NCBI GenBank assembly: GCA_003487805.1
Contig: DNNE01000182.1
Coordinates: forward strand, 1-11,825
Origin: Blastocatellia bacterium
GTDB taxonomy: Bacteria > Acidobacteriota > Blastocatellia > Pyrinomonadales > Pyrinomonadaceae
Direction: 5' to 3'
Length of the DNA: 11,825 nt
Part shown: piece after piece, positions 1 to 6,479 of the stretch
Layout of the letters: each line of letters begins with the position of its first letter
Numbering within the stretch: the stretch's first letter is position 1
Notes under the pieces: generated by a model
The model's database searches: none
What the model was told of the DNA's origin: nothing
What the model saw: only the letters and a program-made list of their open reading frames with translations
Translations under genes and position numbers: made by a program

Positions 1-1449
1 GACGCGACCATGATCGTGATCGGTTCGATGATCGGCTCGGGCATTTTTATTGTCTCCGCAAAGTCCGCTGCACTGGTGGGCGCGCCTGGATGGCTTTTGG
101 CAGCGTGGGCCATCGCCGGAGTGCTGACGATTACGGGCGCGCTTTGCTGTGCTGAGTTAGCCGCAATGATGCCGCGCGCGGGCGGCCAATATGTTTTTCT
201 GCGTGAGGCCTATGGTCCAGCCACCGGCTTTCTCTTCGGCTGGTCTCTGTTCTTCGTCGTACAGACGGGCACGATTGCGGCAGTTGCGGTGGCCTTCGCT
301 AACTTCATGGGCGTGCTGACCGATCGCGTCTCCGACAGCATATACATTATTCCACCCATTCATCTGGGCAGCTACGCGATCACTCTTTCAACGCAACAAC
401 TCGTCGCGATCCTGCTGATACTCTTTCTCACTTTCACGAACACGCGCGGTCTCAAAACCGGCAAGCTCATTCAAAACACTTTCACCTTTACCAAGACGGC
501 CGCGCTCATCGGCTTGATTCTAGTCGGCCTCGTGCTGGGCCGAAACGCCGGCAGCGCGGCTAACGCTGCTTCATGGTGGAGCCCGTGGGCGAACGCAGGT
601 TGGGACCCGAGTTCAGTGCAGCCCGGAGTCGCAAAGACGAATGGACTGTGGCTGGTGATGCTGCTTGGGCTGGCGATGGTGGGTCCGTTGTTCGCTCAAT
701 CAGCCTGGAACAACGTCACGTTTACCGGCAGCGAGATCAAAGAGCCGGGACGCAATCTGCCGCGGGCCCTGCTGATCGGCTGTGGAACTGTGGTCGCGCT
801 CTACCTGCTCGCGAATCTGGCCTATGTCGTTACGCTGCCATGGTCCGCGTTTCCGGCTCTACGAAATCCTCCGAACACCGTGGCCACGGAAACTATGAAG
901 GCAGCCTTCGGTCATCCCGGAATGGTCCTGATGGCGATCGCGATTATGGTGTCGACGTTCGGATGCAACAACGGTTTGATTCTGGCAGGAGCACGAATCT
1001 ATTACGCAATGGCCCGTGATGGTCTTTTCTTCAAGCGCGCCGGAACCCTCAGTTCACGTCATGTTCCAGTAGCCGCGCTAATCGCCCAGGGTATCTGGAC
1101 TTGTTTGCTGACGTTGCCGCGAACGGTGACGGCCGACGCGAAAACGGGAGCGTTCAAGTACGGCAACGTGTATGGCCAACTACTCGATTATGTGATCTCA
1201 GCGGATCTGATTTTTTATGGCCTGATGGTCGGAGCGGTATTCGTGATGCGCCGCAAAGCGCCCGACCTCGAAAGGCCTTATCGCACCTTCGGCTATCCAT
1301 TGGTGCCGATCATCTATATAGCGATAGCGGCGTTGTTAGTGATCGACCTGGCCTATCTCACGCCGGCAACGGCCGGCATTGGTTATCTGCTGGTGCTGAC
1401 CGGAATTCCGGTCTATTTCATATGGAGAAGGCAGGCCAAAGCTGCTTAG
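1..1449 (+). CDS. APC-superfamily amino acid permease (LAT/SteT-like), 5'-truncated
   Basis: Inner-membrane amino acid transporter of the APC superfamily, probably an exchanger or proton symporter of the L-type (LAT/SteT) branch; the substrate cannot be read from sequence. The first ATG is at base 10, but the three codons before it are in frame and encode Asp-Ala-Thr, which in this family normally precede the Met-Ile-Val of TM1. The true start is therefore off the left edge. Numbered from the Met at base 10, the unwound TM1 motif GSMIGSGIF is at 5-13, the TM6-region motif TGSEIKEPGRNLPRA at 239-253, and the loop motif ARIYYAMARDGLFF at 328-341. Hydrophobic segments continue to residue 471, as expected for about 12 TMs. 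The C-terminus WRRQAKAA looks complete. It is convergent with the minus-strand stress operon. Family call is firm; substrate is unknown. Confidence 0.93.
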   Translation, partial: DATMIVIGSMIGSGIFIVSAKSAALVGAPGWLLAAWAIAGVLTITGALCCAELAAMMPRAGGQYVFLREAYGPATGFLFGWSLFFVVQTGTIAAVAVAFANFMGVLTDRVSDSIYIIPPIHLGSYAITLSTQQLVAILLILFLTFTNTRGLKTGKLIQNTFTFTKTAALIGLILVGLVLGRNAGSAANAASWWSPWANAGWDPSSVQPGVAKTNGLWLVMLLGLAMVGPLFAQSAWNNVTFTGSEIKEPGRNLPRALLIGCGTVVALYLLANLAYVVTLPWSAFPALRNPPNTVATETMKAAFGHPGMVLMAIAIMVSTFGCNNGLILAGARIYYAMARDGLFFKRAGTLSSRHVPVAALIAQGIWTCLLTLPRTVTADAKTGAFKYGNVYGQLLDYVISADLIFYGLMVGAVFVMRRKAPDLERPYRTFGYPLVPIIYIAIAALLVIDLAYLTPATAGIGYLLVLTGIPVYFIWRRQAKAA

Positions 1450-1464
1450 CTCGGGCCTGCCTTC
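1427..1464. terminator. Hairpin across the permease stop codon, possible bidirectional terminator
   Basis: Bases 1427-1437 (GAAGGCAGGCC) are perfectly complementary to 1454-1464 (GGCCTGCCTTC), giving an 11-bp GC-rich stem with a 16-nt loop that contains the permease stop codon TAG at 1447-1449. It lies between two converging genes, the permease ending at 1449 and the Spy-like gene ending at 1499 on the other strand. No strong T-run follows in either direction, so it is not a textbook intrinsic terminator. It may instead act as a weak bidirectional terminator or protect the 3' end. Confidence 0.5.
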
Positions 1465-1498
1465 CTGGTTTCCTGTCCAGCGCGAAGTTAGTTTCCGG

Positions 1499-2191
1499 TT
1501 ATGGAACCAAGGGTCGTTCGGGAGGCAACAGTCCTTCCGGCGGTTGGGCTGGTGGTCTTGGTCCCGCCCCTGGCGGAGGACCTCCCGGACCGCCAGGCCC
1601 GCCACCCGGTCCTGGTCCCGGTCCGCCTGGTCCTGGTCCACCCGGTCGCGGCCCTCGTCCTGGTCCATCCTGCCCCCCTGCACCACCTGGCCCTTTGCGG
1701 GGCCCTTGCGGACCCATGGTGTTGCGCATCGTCTGGAGCTTCATCTGCTGATCCGGCGTCAGCTTGTTCTTAATCCGGATCGCCATGCCCATGTGCAACG
1801 TTTTGATCTCACGTTCGGCATCAAGGACTTTATTGAGTTGCGCCAGCGCCTGCTGTTCGTTGACCTGATTCGCCTTCATGGTTTCGTGCAGAGCTTCCAT
1901 CGCATCCTGCAATTGCCACTGTAGTTCGTTGAAGCGTGTGGTGGTTCGCTGAATCTCACCGCGCATGAACGTCTTCTGTTCGTCAGTCAACCCCAACTCG
2001 CGCTGGTGCTGCATGATCATGTCCGGCGGAAACATCGCATCAGCCAGATCCGGAGGCGGCGGTGGCATACGCTGTTGCATCTGCTGCGAAGGCCCGTCCG
2101 CCGGCTGCGGCTGTTGCGCTGATACGAACGCGGAACTTGCCAAAATAATCGTGATGACAAAAGCAGGGATCACGACGAGTCTCTTGCTCAT
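1499..2191 (-). CDS. Secreted Spy/CpxP/CnrX-like periplasmic sensor or chaperone with Gly/Pro-rich tail
   Basis: Start chosen at ATG 2191, because a perfect AAGGAG (2199-2204) sits 7 nt upstream; a longer frame from 2215 lacks such a site. The 230-residue product has an N-terminal signal peptide (Lys-Arg, hydrophobic core 5-23, cleavage probably near Ala-25). A helical domain at about 55-160 carries two LTxxQ-type motifs (LTDEQ 68-72, LTPDQ 144-148), typical of Spy/CpxP and the metal-resistance/CnrX group. The final 70 residues are almost only Gly and Pro with some Arg and Gln, resembling a collagen-like or disordered tail. It is the last gene of a sigma/anti-sigma operon and starts 1 bp after the anti-sigma stop, so it is probably translationally coupled. 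By analogy with CnrX it could sense metals or envelope stress for the sigma pair; alternatively it is simply a periplasmic chaperone. Ligand unknown. Confidence 0.85.
   Translation of the reverse strand: MSKRLVVIPAFVITIILASSAFVSAQQPQPADGPSQQMQQRMPPPPPDLADAMFPPDMIMQHQRELGLTDEQKTFMRGEIQRTTTRFNELQWQLQDAMEALHETMKANQVNEQQALAQLNKVLDAEREIKTLHMGMAIRIKNKLTPDQQMKLQTMRNTMGPQGPRKGPGGAGGQDGPGRGPRPGGPGPGGPGPGPGGGPGGPGGPPPGAGPRPPAQPPEGLLPPERPLVP
1547..1699 (-). repeat. Low-complexity GGNCC-rich tract encoding a Gly/Pro tail
   Basis: Degenerate tandem GGT/CCN-type codons read as Gly-Pro-Gly-Gly runs on the minus strand. The same composition produces spurious Gly/Pro-rich open frames on the plus strand. Such tracts expand and contract easily, so the tail length may differ between strains or be mis-assembled. 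Confidence 0.7.
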
Positions 2192-2192
2192 G

Positions 2193-2759
2193 TTATTTCT
2201 CCTTCTCGTTTGCATGGCCGGGTAAAAACGATTTCAGTTCGTTCGCGTTTTCGTTGAACTGCGGCAGCGACTTGAACAAGCCATCCGTTTGCGAACTTAA
2301 GAGAGTCGCGGTTGGCGATTGCCAGTTGTCGATGTTGGTTGCTTCCTTCGCGGCCTCGCGAGCTGATGCAACCGTCAGCGCATTTGTTTGCGCCGTCGAT
2401 CTCGGGACTCGCGATCTAATCGGTCGATGCACAGCTCCTGTTTGAACCGAAGCCGTCGGAACTTCATCTGGCGTCTTGACTACCGGCGGGGCAAAACTCG
2501 TAAGCGCAGGCACATTTGCGAAAGCCGAATACGTCGCGCGTGGTTGCGAATACTGCGACCACACCGCCAGTGAAATCAAAGCGCAGACGAGCAGCGCCGT
2601 CACCGCCGCGAACGAAAGCTTGAAAGCGCGCCGCGGCCGGAGCGCTCGCGACTGCGCGCGATTCCATTGCGAGGTGAAGCCTGGCGTTGCCTGCGCGTCG
2701 GCCAACTTCGCCTCGCTAAACAGCGCCCGGATTTTCTTGTCGTCCCCAATTATTTCCAT
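2193..2759 (-). CDS. Single-pass membrane protein, putative anti-sigma factor
   Basis: 188 residues. A cytoplasmic N-terminal segment (1-46) includes an amphipathic stretch, ALFSEAKLADAQATPGF at 12-28. Segments of this kind (short acidic helix, then Pro-Gly/Ser-Phe and a Trp) often occur in anti-sigma factors next to ECF genes. One membrane span follows at about 48-68, then a roughly 120-residue Ser/Thr/Pro/Ala-rich, probably periplasmic part without recognisable domain. No zinc-binding HxxxCxxC motif is visible, so it is not a classical ZAS protein. It overlaps the sigma gene by 44 bp and abuts the Spy-like gene, so one mRNA and coupled translation are likely. The anti-sigma role is inferred from topology and gene order; the alternative is a membrane protein of unknown function regulated by the sigma factor. 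Confidence 0.7.
   Translation of the reverse strand: MEIIGDDKKIRALFSEAKLADAQATPGFTSQWNRAQSRALRPRRAFKLSFAAVTALLVCALISLAVWSQYSQPRATYSAFANVPALTSFAPPVVKTPDEVPTASVQTGAVHRPIRSRVPRSTAQTNALTVASAREAAKEATNIDNWQSPTATLLSSQTDGLFKSLPQFNENANELKSFLPGHANEKEK
2199..2204 (-). promoter_or_regulatory. Strong Shine-Dalgarno (AAGGAG) deciding the Spy-like gene start
   Basis: AAGGAG on the minus strand, 7 nt before the ATG at 2191. It lies within the last codons of the upstream anti-sigma gene (stop TAA at 2195-2193), which supports coupled translation and rules in favour of 2191 over 2215. Confidence 0.8.
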
Positions 2760-3291
2760 AACCCATTTCCATTCTGGTCAGCGACTCGCGCAACTTCTTC
2801 TTGCCGCGTTCATAATGTTGTCGCGCGCTGCCAATCGAAACACCCATCACATCGGCCGCCTCACGCAAACTCAAGTCTTCGTAAAAAACCAAATGCAGCG
2901 CCTCGCGTTGGCGCCTGGGTAAAGTCTTGAGCGCGATCTGAAAATGCGTCTGCGCTTCAGACCGTTCGAAACTCGCTGTCTGGTTTTCGAAAGGAGCAGC
3001 GAGATCGTTCGCCTCGCTGGTGTCGGCCGCGAGTCTCAAACTGCGCAGCAAGCGGCGGCGATATTCGGTCGCCGCGGTTTTTCGAATCACCGCAAATAGC
3101 CAGGTCTTCAGGCTCGATTCGCCACGATACCTGGCTTTACCTTCAAAGATTTTCAAATAGACCGTCTGCAAAACCTCTTCGGCCTCAGTCGCGTCGCGGC
3201 GGCAACAACTGAGGGCCCAACCGAAGCTGGCGCCATGCAGTCTTTCCAGCTCAGTCCTGAAGTCCGCGATTTCCATCGGCTCAATTGTCAC
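2716..3291 (-). CDS. ECF-type RNA polymerase sigma factor
   Basis: 191-residue sigma-70 family protein of the extracytoplasmic-function type, which directs RNA polymerase to stress promoters. Region 2 spans about residues 17-82 and includes GESSLKTWLFAVIRKTAATEY (57-77), matching the conserved WL-x-I-x-R/N-x-A signature. Region 4 spans about 118-170 with LPRRQREALHLVFYEDLSLR (124-143) followed by the helix-turn-helix recognition segment GVSIGSARQHYERGKKKL (150-167). Regions 1 and 3 are absent, as expected. The start is GTG at 3291, with GGAG 7 nt upstream; an ATG at 3276 in the same frame is possible but has a poorer site. It is the first gene of the sigma/anti-sigma/Spy-like operon, and the 44-bp overlap with the next gene implies coupled expression. 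Specific ECF group not assigned. Confidence 0.92.
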   Translation of the reverse strand: MTIEPMEIADFRTELERLHGASFGWALSCCRRDATEAEEVLQTVYLKIFEGKARYRGESSLKTWLFAVIRKTAATEYRRRLLRSLRLAADTSEANDLAAPFENQTASFERSEAQTHFQIALKTLPRRQREALHLVFYEDLSLREAADVMGVSIGSARQHYERGKKKLRESLTRMEMGYGNNWGRQENPGAV

Positions 3292-3334
3292 GGAAACGCT
3301 CCGTGTTCATGGTATTAGTTGCCTCTGCGGTCGG

Positions 3335-3340
3335 ATTATA
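3335..3340 (-). promoter_or_regulatory. Candidate -10 box upstream of the sigma factor operon
   Basis: The minus strand reads a perfect TATAAT at 3340-3335, about 44 nt before the sigma start at 3291. A -35 element is not clear: TTGAAC lies 14 nt upstream (3360-3355), and GGTTGA (3362-3357) gives a 16-nt spacer. This suggests basal housekeeping transcription of the sigma module. I do not see a convincing ECF-type GGAAC/GTC pair in the same 77-bp gap. Confidence 0.35.
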
Positions 3341-3368
3341 TGACAGGTGGCCGAGTTCAACCGCAACG

Positions 3369-3929
3369 CTACCCTCTGTTCTCGGCGACCTTTCGCACTC
3401 TTCTGAGCATGATTAGACGGATTAGACCGCTAAACGGTCGTACCACAAGCCAATAAGCAAAAAACTTTCGACGGCTGGCTGAGTCGCCACAAACGACACG
3501 CGTTTCGGTGCAGAGAATGGTTTGTCCTTCGTGTCCTTCGCTAGTGGTGAAGTTCCAAACACCTCGCGCAAATCCTGCCGCCACCGGCAGATCAAAATCC
3601 GATCGATTGAATGGCGAGAGATTTCCGGTCGGCCGCCAAAACTTTCCCGTCACGCCGAGAAGTATTTCCTCAGACGGCTTTTCGGCAAGCAGGCCAAAGC
3701 CCGAATCGATCAAAGTCTGTAAGGTGATCCTTTGATTGTGCGGCAACGCGCGGAAGCCTCGCGCCAGGATTTGAGGAGCGGATCGCAACAACATTAGTAG
3801 CTTGATCGCGATTGAGCCCCCAAGGTCCGCCGTCCACAGCGCCTGATACACAACATCGGGAGGGGCGTTAATCAGAATGCTGTGGACTTCGACGGCGTCG
3901 GGATTTGGCGCGAATGAATCTATCAGCAT
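3369..3929 (-). CDS. START/SRPBCC-like small protein of unknown function
   Basis: 186 residues from ATG 3929. The frame continues upstream to 3974, overlapping the polymerase gene, but relatives I recall begin with Met-Leu-Ile-Asp as here, and 3929 lies 10 bp after the polymerase stop. No strong ribosome site is seen for either start. The segment APPDVVYQALWTADLG (22-37) resembles the first strand and helix of SRPBCC/polyketide-cyclase-like domains (hydrophobic ligand cavity). The C-terminal TETRVVCGDSASRRKFFAYW (141-160) followed by a basic LRRVRKVAE end matches a recurring form of that family. No signal peptide or confident membrane span. Ligand and role are unknown. It sits directly behind the DNA polymerase gene and is probably co-transcribed, but nothing suggests a functional link. 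Confidence 0.7.
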   Translation of the reverse strand: MLIDSFAPNPDAVEVHSILINAPPDVVYQALWTADLGGSIAIKLLMLLRSAPQILARGFRALPHNQRITLQTLIDSGFGLLAEKPSEEILLGVTGKFWRPTGNLSPFNRSDFDLPVAAGFARGVWNFTTSEGHEGQTILCTETRVVCGDSASRRKFFAYWLVVRPFSGLIRLIMLRRVRKVAENRG

Positions 3930-3939
3930 CCCGGTTTGA

Positions 3940-5718
3940 CTACTTCGTCCATTCACTCGAAATCTGCGACTCAACCTTTACCGGCACGGCCTGCACATAC
4001 TCTTCGCCGGCGGCGCACATCGTCTGCTCAACAGTTTGCGCAACCTGCGCGGCTTCACCCTCATCAACTTCGACAACGATCTCATCGTGAATGATGTTCA
4101 CGATCTTTGCCGAAGTCCCGCGCAATTCATCATTCAACAGCCGCAGCGCCCGCTTGAGAATATCGGCGCTGGTTCCCTGGATCGGCGCGTTCTTGCCGTT
4201 GCGCTGAGTCATGGAAACCTGTTGTCGATCTGAAGGATCGTAATTGAATTTGACGAGGCGGCCAGACCCGGTCCGCGCCTGCTTCTCGCTGACGGCGCGA
4301 TTCGCGGATTCGCGCAGGTACGCATCAAGTTTTCGATACGTCGCAAAGTAACGACGCAGAACGTCTTCAGCTTCAGTCACGCTCAAACCCGTCATCATCG
4401 AAAAACGCTGCGCACCGATTCCGTAAACAACACCAAAGTTCAGACGCTTCGCAAAATCGCGTTGCTCTTTGCTGACCTGATCCTGGGCTACGCCAAAGAC
4501 CTGGGCAGCAGTAACGCGATGAAGATCCGCTCCTGAATTGAAAGCCTGGATGAAGCCTTCATCGCCAGAGAATTCAGCGAGGATGCGCAGTTCGATCTGT
4601 GAGTAATCAGCGATGACCAATTGCCGGCTGTCGGGATGACCCATAAAGCAGCGGCGGTACTCGGCCGCGTGCGGCACCTGCTGGATATTTGGATTCGTGC
4701 AGGCAAAACGACCCGTCGGCGCTCCGATTTGACGAAAGTCGGCATGCAGGCGGCCAGTCTTTGGATTGATAAGCTCGACCATGTTCTGGCCATAGCTCGT
4801 CAAAGCTTTTTGCATCGTGCGGTACTCGAGCAGCTTCGCCACGATCGGATATTGCGCGGCCAGCGGCTGCAACTTCCAATTGCGGGTTGAATCAGGCAGC
4901 GGAATGCCGAGCCGATTCATCGCCTCAGTGACTTGCTGTTGCGAATCGAGATTGATATTCGCGCGGGGTGGTCCAAACAAAGAAGCTTGCGCCACGCCCT
5001 CGCCCAGCATCTCTTGCAGTTCATTCGCCAGCTCAGCACGGCGCTCTTCGACAATCGCCAGTTGCTCGAGCCAGCGCGTTTTATTCATATAAAACCCGGT
5101 CAACTCCAGATCGACGACTGGCATGACGCACTCAAACTCGAGTTGCGCACACTGAATCAACCCGAGCGATTTGATCTTATCGATCAATTTTTCGCGCAAC
5201 GGGATCAGGACCGCGGCATCGCGCGCCGCGTACTGCAACTGCGCCTCCGAAAGTTCGAATTCCCAATTGCTGAGACGCTCGGTCTTATCAACTTCTTCGT
5301 TGAGATAGCGCGCGGCGATCGCATTCAGTCCATGCCTCTCTTCAATGTCGCCGGCGGAAACCAACTGGCTGGCCAGCAACGTATCGAACAAGCCGCCGAG
5401 ATCAACGCCGAGATTGTGCTTGATGAATTTCGCGTCGAACTTTGCGTTGTGCGCAATTTTGATTGGACGCGGAGAGCTAAAGAGTTGCCGCAAAGGAGCG
5501 AGCGCTTCGCCCCTTTTCAAATCCGTATCAGCAAAACGATTGAGATCGATGATGAAGACGCCGTCAGGCGTGGCCAGCTGAATCAGACGTAAGCGTGAGA
5601 GGTAAGGATCGAGATCCGTCGTCTCTGTATCGAGACCAATTACTTGTGCGTTTGAGAGTTCCGAGACGGCGCGACGAAGTTCTTCGGGAGTCTTAACGAG
5701 TTGATACTGCGTGTTCAT
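3940..5718 (-). CDS. Family A DNA polymerase with 3'-5' proofreading, lacking the 5' nuclease domain
   Basis: 592-residue Klenow-like DNA polymerase. The N-terminal DnaQ/RNase D-like exonuclease (1-185) keeps its metal ligands: Exo I D30/E32 in GLDTETTDLDP, Exo II D95 in HNAKFD, Exo III Y163 and D167. Proofreading is therefore predicted active. The polymerase domain (about 200-592) has motif A with D371 (ADYSQIELRIL), motif B R420/K424/F428/Y432 (RDFAKRLNFGVVYG), QGTSADI at 514-520, and motif C H544-D545-E546. Escherichia coli Pol I is 928 residues; the missing part is the 5' flap endonuclease, so primer removal would need a separate FEN or RNase H. Probably a repair or accessory polymerase, although it could be the only family A enzyme of the cell. 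No Shine-Dalgarno is visible before ATG 5718. The catalytic calls are seen directly; the cellular role is inferred. Confidence 0.95.
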   Translation of the reverse strand: MNTQYQLVKTPEELRRAVSELSNAQVIGLDTETTDLDPYLSRLRLIQLATPDGVFIIDLNRFADTDLKRGEALAPLRQLFSSPRPIKIAHNAKFDAKFIKHNLGVDLGGLFDTLLASQLVSAGDIEERHGLNAIAARYLNEEVDKTERLSNWEFELSEAQLQYAARDAAVLIPLREKLIDKIKSLGLIQCAQLEFECVMPVVDLELTGFYMNKTRWLEQLAIVEERRAELANELQEMLGEGVAQASLFGPPRANINLDSQQQVTEAMNRLGIPLPDSTRNWKLQPLAAQYPIVAKLLEYRTMQKALTSYGQNMVELINPKTGRLHADFRQIGAPTGRFACTNPNIQQVPHAAEYRRCFMGHPDSRQLVIADYSQIELRILAEFSGDEGFIQAFNSGADLHRVTAAQVFGVAQDQVSKEQRDFAKRLNFGVVYGIGAQRFSMMTGLSVTEAEDVLRRYFATYRKLDAYLRESANRAVSEKQARTGSGRLVKFNYDPSDRQQVSMTQRNGKNAPIQGTSADILKRALRLLNDELRGTSAKIVNIIHDEIVVEVDEGEAAQVAQTVEQTMCAAGEEYVQAVPVKVESQISSEWTK

Positions 5719-5741
5719 TCATAAGTGAATTTAGCACACCA

Positions 5742-5812
5742 TGTCAGAAGCCCGACCGTCAGGGAGGGCACGATTGATTAAGTTGCCCTCCCTGACGGTC
5801 GGGCTTCTGACA
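5742..5812. repeat. Perfect 29-bp inverted repeat (long hairpin, REP/MITE-like)
   Basis: Bases 5742-5770 are the exact reverse complement of 5784-5812, with a 13-nt loop (CGATTGATTAAGT). The arm begins TGTCAGAAGCCCGACCGTCA and ends in GGGAGGGCA. The element fills most of the gap between the cupin stop codon (5815-5813) and the polymerase start (5718), beginning at the base right after the stop. No T-run follows in either direction, so it is not a canonical intrinsic terminator, although it would form a very stable RNA hairpin at the 3' end of the cupin mRNA. It has no coding capacity and no obvious target-site duplication. It is most likely a dispersed extragenic palindrome. Confidence 0.9.
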
Positions 5813-6121
5813 CTAATGCTTTGATCCGATCAGGTAAGTCACGCCTTCATCATCGGGAACGAATGCCGAATGAATTGTGTTGGCAGGGAGGTAATCTCGA
5901 TCACCGGGGCGCAGCCGGTAGGTTTCGTGACCGACGCGCAGTTCCAGTCCGCCGCTGATGATCCAGTGCGATTGGTCCTCTGCGTGCGCGTGCGGGCCAT
6001 ACTTCGTGCCGGGCGCGTCCTTCGATAGAAAGACGCTATAACCTTCGTCGATCAGTCGTCTCTTCAACTCCTGGGCTTCTGGCGCGCCGGCTTCAGCCCA
6101 GCGCTCAACTTCAATGCTCAT
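5813..6121 (-). CDS. Small single-domain cupin protein
   Basis: 102 residues from ATG 6121, preceded by a GAG-containing purine stretch (AGAGTG, 6 nt spacing); a TTG at 6139 in the same frame is less likely. One beta-barrel cupin (AraC-N/RmlC-like) fills the chain. Motif 1 is GPHAHAEDQSHWIISGGLEL (42-61), with H44, H46 and H52 as candidate metal ligands and the usual Gly-Gly turn. Motif 2 is RPGDRDYLPANTIHSAF (71-87), with H84 as the fourth ligand. Proteins of this size bind a metal and act as small sugar, oxalate-like or sensory cupins; the substrate is not predictable. It is the last gene of the rhomboid-queF group, 49 bp after the preceding frameshifted gene, and its stop touches the 29-bp inverted repeat. 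Confidence 0.88.
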   Translation of the reverse strand: MSIEVERWAEAGAPEAQELKRRLIDEGYSVFLSKDAPGTKYGPHAHAEDQSHWIISGGLELRVGHETYRLRPGDRDYLPANTIHSAFVPDDEGVTYLIGSKH

Positions 6122-6170
6122 GTTTTCACTCTGCCACAAGCCAGCCGGATTGCACAGCCGCGAAGCAGCA

Positions 6171-6469
6171 TCACTTGGTTCGCGATCTCAAGGCAGAAAT
6201 GAATTCCGAAACGATCAAACCAACGATGAACCATTGAATAAAGAATCCGACATAGGCTGCGATATCGTTCGGCTGATGCACATTTCGACTAAACATAACC
6301 CCTACAATGAGTGGCAGGACATTCAAAGCGCTCCACATGTTTGGAATCGCCACGTGATAAAGAAAGAATTCGCTAAACGGACCTTCGTCGCTGATCAGAA
6401 AACCAAAACGAACGCGCCCAGGACAAACGCACCCGCAAAATAACAGTGACGCCTTAGACTCGAATTCAT
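6171..6469 (-). CDS. Small hypothetical membrane protein with an apparent single-base frameshift
   Basis: No uninterrupted frame gives a sensible protein. From ATG 6469 one frame reads MNSSLRRHCYFAGAFVLGAF then VLVF and hits TGA at 6397-6395. The downstream part (ISDEGPFSEFFLYHVAIPN onward, to the stop at 6171) is in the neighbouring frame. Adding one base to the A4 run at 6399-6402 (T4 on the coding strand) joins them into a 99-residue protein with three membrane spans at about 9-26, 45-62 and 70-92. The alternative uninterrupted frame, from a TTG at 6479, replaces the first span by a Cys-rich, poorly hydrophobic stretch. The joined version therefore looks like the ancestral protein. This could be a real mutation, a sequencing or assembly error in a homopolymer, or less likely programmed slippage. 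Function unknown; same operon as queF. Confidence 0.6.
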
Positions 6470-6479
6470 CTAATTGCAA

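Noticed and set aside
1101..1773. Plus-strand open frames rich in Gly/Pro and Pro/Val overlapping the permease end and the Spy-like gene
   Set aside because: They are shadows of the GC-rich repeat tract and of the permease frame. No ribosome site or domain is present, and the minus-strand frame has a signal peptide and LTxxQ motifs.
3521..3538. 9-bp tandem duplication TGTCCTTCG
   Set aside because: Only two units, in frame within the SRPBCC-like gene (Glu-Gly-His-Glu-Gly); probably chance or a minor duplication.
4933..5592. A 219-codon plus-strand open frame inside the polymerase gene
   Set aside because: It is antisense to the exonuclease domain, whose catalytic motifs are all intact on the minus strand; the product has no recognisable domain or ribosome site.
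5742..5812. The inverted repeat as a classical Rho-independent terminator
   Set aside because: Neither side shows a T-run after the stem, and the 29-bp stem is much longer than usual terminators. Kept as a repeat instead.
6395..6406. Programmed -1 frameshift site for the small membrane protein
   Set aside because: The sequence before TGA does not form a proper X-XXY-YYZ heptamer (Val-tRNA would mispair after slipping), and no obvious stimulatory hairpin was found. Mutation or sequence error is simpler.
6114..6443. A 109-codon plus-strand open frame over the cupin start and the frameshifted gene
   Set aside because: Composition is low-hydrophobicity and basic with no motif. It is explained as the complement of minus-strand coding sequence.
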